A stretch of DNA of 6,121 nucleotides from JBJXGF01 sp046153015 (GTDB lineage: Bacteria; Actinomycetota; Acidimicrobiia; Acidimicrobiales; CAIXPF01): the NCBI GenBank assembly GCA_046153015.1, contig JBJXGF010000304.1, positions 1-6,121 of the forward strand, written 5' to 3'. The notes under the pieces were generated by a model, which ran no database searches, was not told the origin of the DNA, and saw nothing but the letters and a program-made list of their open reading frames with translations. Positions 1-5,830 of the stretch are shown piece after piece. The translations under genes and the position numbers were made by a program. How positions within the stretch are numbered: position 1 is the stretch's first letter; every line of letters begins with the position of its first letter.

Positions 1-1
1 C

Positions 2-1228
2 CCGCCTCCGCCGCCTCTGGCCTCGCCCCCGCCGCTGGCCTCGCCCCCGCCTCTGCCCTCGCCGCCGCCGCTGGCCTCGCCCCCGCCGCTGGCCTCGCCG
101 CCGACTCTTCCCTCGCCGTCGACGCCCCCCGCCCCGCTCGGCCCGCACGGGCCCGGCCCCGGTCCCCGGCGGGTGGGGGCGCCGCTGGTGGTGGTCGGCA
201 TCGTGCTGGTCGCCCTGCTGGTGGCGGCCCTGGCGGCGGTGCGCTCGCGCCGCGCCGCGGAAACGGCGGCCACCACGCCCACCTCGCTCGAGCGGACCCC
301 AGGCGAGGCCGATGCGGGGCCCACCACCACGTCGGCCGTCAACGCCCTGACCGGGATCGGTCCGGTCGAGGGCCTGGCCCTGCCCCGCACGGTCTCCTAC
401 GCCGACATGGCTTTCACGGTCACCGCCGCCGAGGTGAGCGCGGAGAAGCCGGCCAAGCTGTTCGTCGACGCCCCGCGCGTCCTCCTGCTGCGGATGACCG
501 TGACCAACAGCGCGCCGACCATCCCCCAGTTCGTCAACGGCGACGCGTTCGGCCTGCGCCTGGCGTCCGGCGACACCGTCCGCAGCTCGGGCTTCGTCGG
601 CGCCGGCATCCTGCTGCAGCTCTCCCCGCAGGACACGAAGGACGACGCGGCCGTCTTCCCCCTCGACCCAGCCGACCGGGTGGCCAACCTCGCCGACGCC
701 GTCCTCGTGATCGGCGAGGCGGGCCGGGAGCCGACCGCTGCGCCGCTCGCCGGGCCGGCCCCGCCGCCGGCTGCGTTCCCCCTCTCGCTCGGGCTCGACG
801 GGGGCGTCGCCACCGCCTACCCGAGCGCGTTCGACTGTGAGCACCCGATCGAGGTGACCGTGCTGCGCGCCGAGGCCGACCTCGACGCCGGCGGTTCGGT
901 GGAGGCCGGCGGCGGGCTGGCCACCTACGGCTCGCGCCGGGTGTTGAAGGGCGACCGCTTCCTGCGCTTCGGGCTGCGCCTGCACTACCGGGGCGGCGGC
1001 TGCGACAGCACCGCCAACATCACGCCGGAGGACTTCCGCCTCTACGTCGACGGGCTGCCCCGCGCGCCGCTCACCAACCCGGCGATCTTCCTCCAGCCCG
1101 AGAGCGTCGAGGAGGTCACGTTGGCCTTCGTGGCTGCCAGCGCAGCCAAGACCGTCGAGCTGGTGATCGGCCCGCAGTCGAGCCGCCCGCTGCGCATCCC
1201 GATCGACCCGGCCAAGCTCGCCCCCTGA
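2..1228 (+). CDS. Membrane-anchored protein with Pro-rich repeat tail and two DUF4352-like domains (5' partial)
   Basis: No specific function is recognised. The frame is open from base 2 to the TGA at 1226-1228. The GTG at 173 is a possible start, but the upstream in-frame sequence encodes a regular Pro/Leu/Ala/Ser repeat, so the true start probably lies left of the window. Order of parts: a Pro-rich repeat segment, an Arg-Arg pair, one hydrophobic helix (about residues 3-23 counted from GTG 173), an RSRR basic cluster, and a Thr/Ala/Pro-rich linker. Two beta-rich modules follow (about residues 75-182 and 220-335), separated by a Pro/Ala linker. The phrases LLLRMTVTNSAP and FLRFGLRLHYRGGG resemble the paired strands of DUF4352/telokin-like immunoglobulin folds. 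The only cysteines (222 and 277) both lie in the second module and could form a disulfide, which fits an exported domain. Inferred topology is tail inside, domains outside. It may serve as a surface sensor or cell-envelope protein, but nothing here fixes the role. Confidence 0.72.
   Translation, partial: PPPPPLASPPPLASPPPLPSPPPLASPPPLASPPTLPSPSTPPAPLGPHGPGPGPRRVGAPLVVVGIVLVALLVAALAAVRSRRAAETAATTPTSLERTPGEADAGPTTTSAVNALTGIGPVEGLALPRTVSYADMAFTVTAAEVSAEKPAKLFVDAPRVLLLRMTVTNSAPTIPQFVNGDAFGLRLASGDTVRSSGFVGAGILLQLSPQDTKDDAAVFPLDPADRVANLADAVLVIGEAGREPTAAPLAGPAPPPAAFPLSLGLDGGVATAYPSAFDCEHPIEVTVLRAEADLDAGGSVEAGGGLATYGSRRVLKGDRFLRFGLRLHYRGGGCDSTANITPEDFRLYVDGLPRAPLTNPAIFLQPESVEEVTLAFVAASAAKTVELVIGPQSSRPLRIPIDPAKLAP
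17..124 (+). repeat. Six tandem 18-base units encoding Leu-Ala/Pro-Ser-Pro-Pro-Pro
   Basis: Units begin at 17, 35, 53, 71, 89 and 107, and the first is CTGGCCTCGCCCCCGCCG. Translated in the frame of the following membrane protein they read LASPPP, LASPPP, LPSPPP, LASPPP, LASPPT and LPSPST. Bases 2-16 are a degraded earlier unit (five prolines), so the array probably continues left of the window. The period is a multiple of three and the changes keep the frame, which supports the view that this stretch is translated. Arrays of this type can vary in copy number by slippage and are prone to assembly collapse. Confidence 0.85.
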
Positions 1229-1277
1229 TCGGGCTGGCCCGCCGTGGCCGCTGCATGGTGCCGGCGCGGCGGTGTGC

Positions 1278-1281
1278 GAGG
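1278..1281 (+). promoter_or_regulatory. Ribosome binding site deciding the SDR start
   Basis: GAGG stands 8 bases before ATG 1290. It lies inside the reading frame if the upstream GTG 1272 were used, so it argues for the shorter 253-residue protein. Confidence 0.55.
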
Positions 1282-1289
1282 CTCTAGCC

Positions 1290-2051
1290 ATGGACATCTC
1301 GGGATCCTCCGCACTGGTCACCGGCGGCGCCTCCGGACTCGGCGCCGCCACCGCCCGCCTGCTGGCCGCCCATGGCGCCCGGGTCGCGCTGCTCGACCTG
1401 CAGGACGACAAGGGCGAGGAGCTCGCCCGTGAGCTGGGCGGCGTGTACGTGCACGCCGACGTGACCAACGACGACGAGGTGAAGGCCGCGGTCGACGCGG
1501 CCGGCGAGATGGGCCCCCTGCGGGTGCTGATCAACTGCGCCGGGATCGGCACCCCCGAGCGGACCATCGACCGCAACGGCGAGCCGGCGAACCTCAAGAA
1601 GTTCGTGCGCGTGATCAACATCAACCTGATCGGCACGTTCAACTGCACCCGTTTCGCCGCCTCGGCGATCAGCAAGACCGAGCCGCTGGCCGACGGCGAA
1701 CGCGGCGCGATCGTGAACACCGCCTCGGTCGCCGCGTTCGACGGCCAGATCGGCCAGGCGGCCTACTCGGCGTCGAAGGGCGCGATCGTGGGCATGACCC
1801 TGCCGATCGCCCGGGACCTGGCCGCCGTCGGCATACGGGTCAACACGATCGCCCCGGGCATCATGGACACCCCGCTCCTCGGCCAGCTGCCCGACAACGT
1901 GCGCGCCGCCCTGGGCGAGAGCGTGCTGTTCCCCAAGCGGCTGGGCGTGCCGGAGGAGTTCGCCGCGCTGGCGCTGCACCTCGTGACCAACACCTACATG
2001 AACGGCGAGACGATCCGGATGGACGGCGGCATCCGCATGCCGCCCAAGTAG
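1290..2051 (+). CDS. Short-chain dehydrogenase, 3-hydroxyacyl-CoA dehydrogenase type 2 (HSD10-like)
   Basis: This is a 253-residue classical SDR that probably oxidises 3-hydroxyacyl-CoA (or a related hydroxyl substrate) with NAD+ in the cytoplasm, as in fatty-acid or branched-chain acid breakdown. Visible motifs are the TGGASGLG cofactor loop (11-18), Asp36 at the end of strand 2 (predicting NAD over NADP), NCAG (82-85) and the tetrad Asn112, Ser146, Tyr159, Lys163. The stretch NTASVAAF...GQAAYSASKG and the MTLPIARDLA and RVNTIAPG segments match the HSD10 (HADH2) family closely, as does the ending NGETIRMDGGIRM. The short insert at 128-139 before the Ser strand is also typical of that family. 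Start choice: ATG 1290 has GAGG at 1278-1281 with 8 bases spacing. The in-frame GTG at 1272 would add six residues and has no good ribosome site. The gene lies 61 bases after the membrane protein. Substrate specificity cannot be read from sequence. Confidence 0.93.
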   Translation: MDISGSSALVTGGASGLGAATARLLAAHGARVALLDLQDDKGEELARELGGVYVHADVTNDDEVKAAVDAAGEMGPLRVLINCAGIGTPERTIDRNGEPANLKKFVRVININLIGTFNCTRFAASAISKTEPLADGERGAIVNTASVAAFDGQIGQAAYSASKGAIVGMTLPIARDLAAVGIRVNTIAPGIMDTPLLGQLPDNVRAALGESVLFPKRLGVPEEFAALALHLVTNTYMNGETIRMDGGIRMPPK

Positions 2052-2064
2052 CCCCCAGCGGCGG

Positions 2065-2994
2065 TCAGGCCGGTCCGGGCCCGGGCGGCCGCCGCCCGGT
2101 GGCGGCCGCCAACCCGGTCACGATGTCGGGATGGCGGAACGCGTAGCCGCTGCCGCAGAGAACGGCCGGCATCACGCGGGCGCTGGTGAAGAGCAGGTTG
2201 TCCGCCAGCTCCCTGCCGAGGGCCAGCCGGGGCCCGAACGCGGGCACGGGCAGCAGGGCCGGACGGCGCAGCGCGCCGGCGAGCGCGGCGGTGAAGCCCC
2301 CGTTGGTGACCGGCTCGGGCGCGGTGAGGTTGACCGGGCCCGACACCTCGGGGCTGGAGAGCAGGTGGACGATCGCGCCGAGCACGTCGTCGAGCGTGAT
2401 CCAGGGCCACCATTGGCGCCCGCCGCCGAGCCGGCCGCCGACGCCGAGCCGGAACAGCGGCAGCATCTTCGCCAGCGCCCCGCCGCGCCGGTCGAGCACC
2501 ATCCCCGTGCGCAGCGCCGCCACCCGCACGCCGGCTTCCCGGGCCGGTTCGGCCGCCGCCTCCCACTGCTCGCACACCTCAGCGAGAAAGCCGTCGCCTC
2601 GGGGCGAGGCCTCGGTGAGCAGCTCGTCGCCCCGTTCGCCGTAGAAGCCGATGGCCGAGCCCGAGAGCAGGGTGGCGGGCGGCCGGTCGAGACCGGAGAG
2701 CGCCCCCGCCAGCAGGGTCGTGCCCTTCACCCGGCTGTCGAGGATCTCGGCGCGGTGCGCCGGCGTCCACCGTTTGGCGATCGGCGCGCCGGCGAGATGC
2801 ACCACCGCGTCGAGGCCTTCGAACGCGGCGGCGTCGATCCGGCCCTGCGCGATGTCCCACTCGATGCGTTCCCCCTCGGCGCGGTCTCCGCCGCCCGAGC
2901 GCACCACTCGGATCGGCCGGTGGCCGAGGCGGGTCAGCTCGGTCACGAGCGCGCCGCCGATGAAGCCGGACGAGCCGGTGATCGCGATCTGCAC
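2065..2994 (-). CDS. TIGR01777 family NAD(P)-binding epimerase-like protein (YfcH/SulA-like)
   Basis: A 309-residue extended-SDR protein of the TIGR01777 group, with a C-terminal DUF1731-like tail. The N-terminal MQIAITGSSGFIG carries the GxxGxxG dinucleotide loop (7-13). Family hallmarks follow: HLAGAPIAKRW (66-76), SGSAIGFYGERGDE (111-124), LRTGMVLDRRGGALAKM (161-177), WPWITLDDV (196-204), VNLTAPEPVTN (221-231) and GYAFRHPDI (283-291). Length is normal for the family. The usual SDR Tyr-xxx-Lys pair is absent (Tyr118 is followed by GERG), as in related members, and the biochemical activity of the family is not established. It starts with GTG at 2994-2992; an in-frame TAA (3024-3022) excludes an earlier start. 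The preceding ribosome site is weak. It converges on the SDR with stops 13 bases apart and diverges from the hydrolase across 66 bases. In mycobacteria a homologue lies between the E2 gene and lipB/lipA, so its closeness to the E3-E2 genes here may be meaningful. Confidence 0.93.
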   Translation of the reverse strand: MQIAITGSSGFIGGALVTELTRLGHRPIRVVRSGGGDRAEGERIEWDIAQGRIDAAAFEGLDAVVHLAGAPIAKRWTPAHRAEILDSRVKGTTLLAGALSGLDRPPATLLSGSAIGFYGERGDELLTEASPRGDGFLAEVCEQWEAAAEPAREAGVRVAALRTGMVLDRRGGALAKMLPLFRLGVGGRLGGGRQWWPWITLDDVLGAIVHLLSSPEVSGPVNLTAPEPVTNGGFTAALAGALRRPALLPVPAFGPRLALGRELADNLLFTSARVMPAVLCGSGYAFRHPDIVTGLAAATGRRPPGPGPA

Positions 2995-3060
2995 GGCTCT
3001 ATGCTCGCGCCGCTCGGACCCTTATCTGCGTCGGAGGCGGGCGCGGCCCGATGAGCACCG

Positions 3061-3930
3061 ATGACCACCCGTGAGCGCCGCTCGACCGGCGGCCAGGAGC
3101 TGAGCGGGCTGCCCGGCGTGGGCGGCTTGCGTCTGCTGCAGCGGCGCTGGCCGGAGGCCGCCCCCCCGGCCCGGGGCTCGGTGGTGATCGTGCACGGCCT
3201 GGCCGAGCACGGCGGCCGGTACGAGCACGTGGCCACCCACCTCAACCGGGCCGGGTTCTCGGTGTGGGCGCTCGACCACCGGGGCCACGGCGGCTCCGAG
3301 GGCCGGCGCGGCCACGTCGAGCGCTTCGCGCAGTACGTGGCCGACCTCGAGACCCTGCGCCTGCACGCCCAGGCCGCCCTGCCCGGGCGGGCGCCGGTCG
3401 CGCTCGGCCACAGCCTCGGCGGCCTGATCGCCGCGTCGCACGCCGCTTCGCACCCTGGGGCGTGGGCCGGGCTGGCCCTCTCGGCGCCGGCGCTGGGGCC
3501 CCCGCCGGCGTCGGCCGCCCTCGTCCTGGCGGCCAAGGTGCTGTCGCGCGCCGCGCCCCGCCTCGGCGTGCACACGCTCGACTCCGCCACGGTCAGCCGC
3601 GACCCGGCGGTGGTGGCCGCCTACGAGCGGGACCCTCTGGTGCATCGCGGTGCGCTGTCGGCTCGGCTCGGGGTGGAGGTGCTGCGGGCGGTGGCGGCGC
3701 TGCGTCGAGACGCGGCCGCGGTCACCGCGCCGGCGCTGCTCCTGCAGGGCGAGGCCGACCGCCTCGTGGAGCCGATCCGGGCGCGGGTCGTGTTCGACTC
3801 GTTCGGCTCGAGCGACAAGACCGTGCGCTGCTACCCCGGCCTCTACCACGAGGTCTTCAACGAGCCCGAGCGGGAAGCCGTGCTCGGCGATCTGGTCGAC
3901 TGGCTGACTGTGAGGTTTCCGCCGCTGTGA
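3061..3930 (+). CDS. Alpha/beta hydrolase, monoacylglycerol lipase-like (Hydrolase_4)
   Basis: A 289-residue serine hydrolase, probably cleaving monoacylglycerols or similar carboxylic esters. Visible features are the oxyanion-hole loop VHGLAEHGGRYEH (44-56) and LDHRGHGGSEGRRGHV (71-86), which is the MAGL-type signature. The nucleophile elbow GHSLGG has Ser118, and the acid is Asp233 in LLLQGEADRLV. The catalytic His263 lies in YPGLYHEVFNEPER (258-271), a phrase typical of this family. A cap region lies at about 145-200. No signal peptide is seen, so it is probably cytoplasmic or peripheral. Start: an in-frame TGA at 3052-3054 makes ATG 3061 the first possible codon, and the next GTG (3118) would remove part of the fold. 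The nearest strong ribosome site, GGAGG at 3033-3037, is 23 bases away. The stop codon overlaps the GTG of a small membrane protein, so the two are likely co-transcribed. Confidence 0.93.
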   Translation: MTTRERRSTGGQELSGLPGVGGLRLLQRRWPEAAPPARGSVVIVHGLAEHGGRYEHVATHLNRAGFSVWALDHRGHGGSEGRRGHVERFAQYVADLETLRLHAQAALPGRAPVALGHSLGGLIAASHAASHPGAWAGLALSAPALGPPPASAALVLAAKVLSRAAPRLGVHTLDSATVSRDPAVVAAYERDPLVHRGALSARLGVEVLRAVAALRRDAAAVTAPALLLQGEADRLVEPIRARVVFDSFGSSDKTVRCYPGLYHEVFNEPEREAVLGDLVDWLTVRFPPL

Positions 3931-4016
3931 GCACCCGCATGCTGATCCTGCTGGCCCTGCTCTGCGCGCTCGCCATGCTCGTCGCGTTCACCGTGCAGGT
4001 GCTGGTCTCGGCCTGA
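3927..4016 (+). CDS. Small single-helix membrane protein, 29 residues, coupled to the hydrolase
   Basis: This short frame is not recognised as a named family. It starts with GTG at 3927, overlapping the hydrolase stop in a GTGA junction, the classic arrangement for translational coupling. It ends with TGA at 4014-4016. A GTGAGG run (3910-3915) lies 11 bases upstream as a possible ribosome site. The product starts with STRM and continues with about 24 almost purely hydrophobic residues (Leu, Ala, Val, Ile, Met), with one Cys at 13 and one Gln at 24. It ends a few residues after the helix. One Arg at position 4 predicts the N-terminus inside. An internal ATG at 3939 would give 25 residues. Such a peptide could anchor or regulate a membrane partner. 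That is inference, and chance cannot be excluded at this length, though the coupling and clean helix favour a real gene. Confidence 0.55.
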   Translation: MSTRMLILLALLCALAMLVAFTVQVLVSA

Positions 4017-4030
4017 GGCGGCCGACCGCC
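4017..4030 (+). terminator. Weak hairpin just after the hydrolase/small-protein pair
   Basis: GGCGG-CCGA-CCGCC forms a 5-base-pair stem with a 4-base loop directly after the TGA at 4016. There is no following T-run, so an intrinsic terminator is uncertain. In very GC-rich actinobacteria such T-less hairpins are sometimes annotated as terminators, but chance hairpins are also common. Confidence 0.25.
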
Positions 4031-4069
4031 CGCCCTCGGCCCCCAGCTCGAGCGCCTCCTTCCGGCAGG

Positions 4070-4187
4070 TGTGGGGATTCTCCGGTGTCGAAACGCGCCG
4101 GCCCGCCGAGACGACTTAACGCGGCGATATGCTCACCGAGAGCATTGGGAGGCGGGGACGGCGTTCCGTCACCGGAGAAACCCGACA
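4070..4187. repeat. 118-base imperfect inverted-repeat element (MITE-like or long hairpin)
   Basis: The left arm 4070-4096 and right arm 4161-4187 are reverse complements at 23 of 27 positions. They include an exact 10-base core, TTCTCCGGTG (4078-4087) against CACCGGAGAA (4170-4179). The outer ends read TGT and ACA. Inside the 64-base spacer are a second inverted pair, CCCGCC (4102-4107) with GGCGGG (4151-4156), and a perfect hairpin, ATGCTC-ACCGA-GAGCAT (4129-4145). The whole unit could therefore fold into one long interrupted stem. It sits in the gene-free stretch between the hydrolase pair and the E3 gene. No transposase is present and no clear target duplication is seen (flanks AGG and GGG). 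It may be a MITE-like remnant, a structured RNA, or a paired operator site. Confidence 0.55.
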
Positions 4188-4260
4188 GGGTGGATTTCCG
4201 CACGTCCAGCGTCGGCCCGGTCCTCGACGGCGCGGCGGGTAGGATCGTCACCGCGGCGCA

Positions 4261-4276
4261 GGAGCCACCCGGCTCC
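4261..4276 (+). other. Perfect 6-bp hairpin in the lpd leader
   Basis: GGAGCC-ACCC-GGCTCC is a perfect inverted repeat with a 4-base loop, 120 bases before the lpd start. It has no T-run. It may be part of a structured 5' leader together with the next hairpin, or chance in GC-rich DNA. Confidence 0.35.
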
Positions 4277-4291
4277 CTCGCCATCGTCGGA

Positions 4292-4313
4292 GGCGCCCGC
4301 CTCGGGCGGCGCC
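4292..4313 (+). other. Strong GC hairpin in the lpd leader
   Basis: GCCCG (4295-4299) pairs with CGGGC (4303-4307) around a 3-base loop. GGC (4292-4294) can extend the stem by pairing with GCC (4311-4313) past a 3-base bulge. It lies 15 bases after the preceding hairpin and about 80 bases before the lpd start. No T-run follows, so a terminator or attenuator role is unproven. Confidence 0.3.
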
Positions 4314-4382
4314 GAGGTGGAGAGCTGGCAGCCGGCCGCTCCGCCGCGGTTGGAGTCCTTCGAGCACGGCCGGCCCCGCGCC

Positions 4383-4391
4383 AGGAGGTGG
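4383..4391 (+). promoter_or_regulatory. lpd: Near-ideal Shine-Dalgarno sequence of lpd
   Basis: AGGAGGTGG has an extended match to the 16S anti-SD. The core AGGAGG (4383-4388) is 7 bases from the ACG at 4396. It is 25 bases from the first conventional start in frame, GTG 4414, which is too far. The site therefore decides for initiation at or very near 4396, even though that codon is not ATG, GTG or TTG. Confidence 0.7.
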
Positions 4392-4395
4392 TCTT

Positions 4396-5790
4396 ACGGC
4401 CGAGAACTACGATGTGGTGATCATCGGGGGCGGGCCGGGCGGCTACGCGGCCGCGCTCTACGGCGCCTCGGCCGGGCTGCGCATCGCCCTGGTCGAAAAG
4501 GCCAAGGTGGGCGGCACCTGCCTCCATGTCGGCTGCATCCCGGCGAAGGAGCTGCTCGAGACCGCCGCGGTGCGCCGCCACGTGGCCTCGGCCAAGGAGT
4601 TCGGCATCTCGGTGTCCGAGCCCACGGTCGACTTCTCGGTCACCCAGGACCGCAAGCAGCGGGTGGTGGACCAGCTCTTCAACGGCCTCAGCTCGCTGCT
4701 CAAGAGCCGCAAGGTCACCGTCGTGCCCGGCGTCGGCGCCCTGCGGGCCGACGGGACGGTCACGGTGGCCGGGGAGAGCGGGTCGACCGAGCTCACCGGC
4801 GGCCACGTGATCCTCGCCGCCGGGTCGGCGCCCCGCACGCTTCCCGGCTTCGAGGTCGACGGCAAGCTGGTGGTCACCAGCGACGAGCTGCTGTCGCTGC
4901 GCGAGCTCCCCGGCTCGGCGGCGGTCATCGGCGGAGGCGCCATCGGCTGCGAGTTCGCGTCGATGATGGCCGACCTCGGCGTGCAGGTCACGATCCTCGA
5001 GGCGCTGCCCAAGATCCTCCCCGGCTGCGACGCCGACGCCGCCAACATGGTCGTGCGGTCGTTCAAGCGCCGCGGGATCGACATCAAGACCGGCGTGCAG
5101 GTGGCCGGCCACACCCCCAATGGGCGGGGCACGGTCGTGCGCTACGGGGACGGCCAGGAGCTGGCGGTCGACCTGGTGGTCATGTCGGTCGGCCGGCGCC
5201 CCTTCGCCGATCAGCTGGGCCTGGCCGAGGCCGGCGTCGAGCTCGACGAGCGGGGCTACGTGAAGGTCGACCCGTGGTGCCGCACCAACCGCGACAAGGT
5301 GTTCGCCGTCGGCGACCTCGTGGCCACGCCGCAGCTCGCCCACGTCGGCTTCGCCGAGGGGATGCTCGTGATCCAGGAGATCCTGGGCGAGGACCCGACG
5401 CCGGTGGACTACGAGAAGATCCCCTGGGCCATCTACTGCCATCCCGAGGTCGCCTTCGCCGGGCTGTCCGAGGAAGCGGCCAAGGCGGCCGGCTACGACG
5501 TGGTCACCGCCAAGCACCGCCATCTCGGCAACGGCCGGGCCCTGATCATCGGCGAGACCGAAGGCCTGGTGAAGGTCATCGCCGAGAAGCGGCCCGACGG
5601 CGGCGCCGGGCGGGTGCTCGGCGTCCACATGGTCGGCCCGTGGGCCACCGAGCAGCTCGGGCAGGGTTACCTGGCCGTCAATTGGGAAGCCACCGTCGAC
5701 GAGGTCGCCCACTTCATCCAACCCCATCCGACGCTCTCCGAGCTGTTCGGCGAGACCATGCTGTCGCTCACGGGGCGCAGCCTGCACTAG
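4396..5790 (+). CDS. lpd: Dihydrolipoamide dehydrogenase (E3 of 2-oxoacid dehydrogenase complexes), ACG start
   Basis: A FAD flavoprotein that reoxidises the dihydrolipoyl arm of E2 and reduces NAD+, serving pyruvate, 2-oxoglutarate or branched-chain oxoacid dehydrogenase. Numbering from ACG 4396 gives 464 residues, the normal length. Visible are the FAD loop GGGPGG (11-16), the redox disulfide GGTCLHVGCIPAK (Cys42 and Cys47), the NAD loop IGGGAIGCEFA (178-188) and the second FAD motif VFAVGDL (302-308). The C-terminal dimer motif QPHPTLSE has the active-site His444 and Glu449. All key residues are present. The start is odd: the N-terminal strand ENYDVVIIGGG and the ribosome site require initiation near 4396, where the codon is ACG, one transition from ATG. 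The first usual codon, GTG 4414, would cut the strand to MVIIGGG and lies too far from the ribosome site. An E2 gene follows after 40 bases, so the two form an operon. Confidence 0.95.
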   Translation, partial: TAENYDVVIIGGGPGGYAAALYGASAGLRIALVEKAKVGGTCLHVGCIPAKELLETAAVRRHVASAKEFGISVSEPTVDFSVTQDRKQRVVDQLFNGLSSLLKSRKVTVVPGVGALRADGTVTVAGESGSTELTGGHVILAAGSAPRTLPGFEVDGKLVVTSDELLSLRELPGSAAVIGGGAIGCEFASMMADLGVQVTILEALPKILPGCDADAANMVVRSFKRRGIDIKTGVQVAGHTPNGRGTVVRYGDGQELAVDLVVMSVGRRPFADQLGLAEAGVELDERGYVKVDPWCRTNRDKVFAVGDLVATPQLAHVGFAEGMLVIQEILGEDPTPVDYEKIPWAIYCHPEVAFAGLSEEAAKAAGYDVVTAKHRHLGNGRALIIGETEGLVKVIAEKRPDGGAGRVLGVHMVGPWATEQLGQGYLAVNWEATVDEVAHFIQPHPTLSELFGETMLSLTGRSLH

Positions 5791-5798
5791 CGCGCGAG

Positions 5799-5816
5799 CG
5801 TCGTTCGCGAGCGACG
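5799..5816 (+). other. Palindrome between lpd and the E2 gene
   Basis: CGTCGTTCGCGAGCGACG reads as an 18-base palindrome broken by one T/G pair that can form a wobble in RNA (7-bp stem, CGCG loop). Its last base touches the GAGGAG ribosome site of the E2 gene (5816-5821). It may influence processing or E2 translation, or be chance. Confidence 0.35.
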
Positions 5817-5830
5817 AGGAGACCCCTGCC

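Larger units (their letters stand above)
4017..4395. other. Gene-poor leader region upstream of lpd
   Basis: About 380 bases without a gene I would defend. It contains, in order, the weak hairpin after the small protein, the 118-base inverted-repeat element, two GC-rich hairpins and the lpd ribosome site. The element has more A and T than its surroundings. Reading frames that cross it (for example plus 4085-4420) are Arg/Gly/Pro-rich with no recognisable domain, and end just inside lpd. The promoter for the E3-E2 operon should lie here. I see -10-like hexamers (TATGCT at 4128, TAGGAT at 4240) but no convincing -35 partner for either. Confidence 0.6.

Noticed and set aside
2052..2064. Shared terminator between the convergent SDR and TIGR01777 genes
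   Set aside because: Only 13 bases separate the stops, and no hairpin with a T-run is visible there.
2131..3054. 307-codon plus-strand frame opposite the TIGR01777 gene
   Set aside because: It is the antisense of a gene with full family motifs, and the translation is low-complexity Arg/Ala/Gly/Glu.
3022..3849. 275-codon minus-strand frame opposite the hydrolase
   Set aside because: The plus-strand hydrolase has a complete catalytic triad and family signature. The opposite frame is Arg/Gly/His-rich without motifs.
4128..4133. TATGCT as a -10 promoter box, and likewise TAGGAT at 4240-4245
   Set aside because: No TTGAC-like -35 element lies 16-19 bases upstream of either. Single hexamers are too weak to call a promoter.
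4070..4187. tRNA gene or tRNA fragment suggested by TTCGACA-like and GATTCTCC text in the inverted arms
   Set aside because: No cloverleaf, anticodon arm or proper T-loop can be assembled. The similarity is confined to a few bases.
4085..4420. 111-codon plus-strand frame in the gap before lpd
   Set aside because: It starts inside the inverted-repeat arm, has no recognisable domain, is Arg/Gly/Pro-rich and overlaps the lpd start region. It has no good ribosome site.
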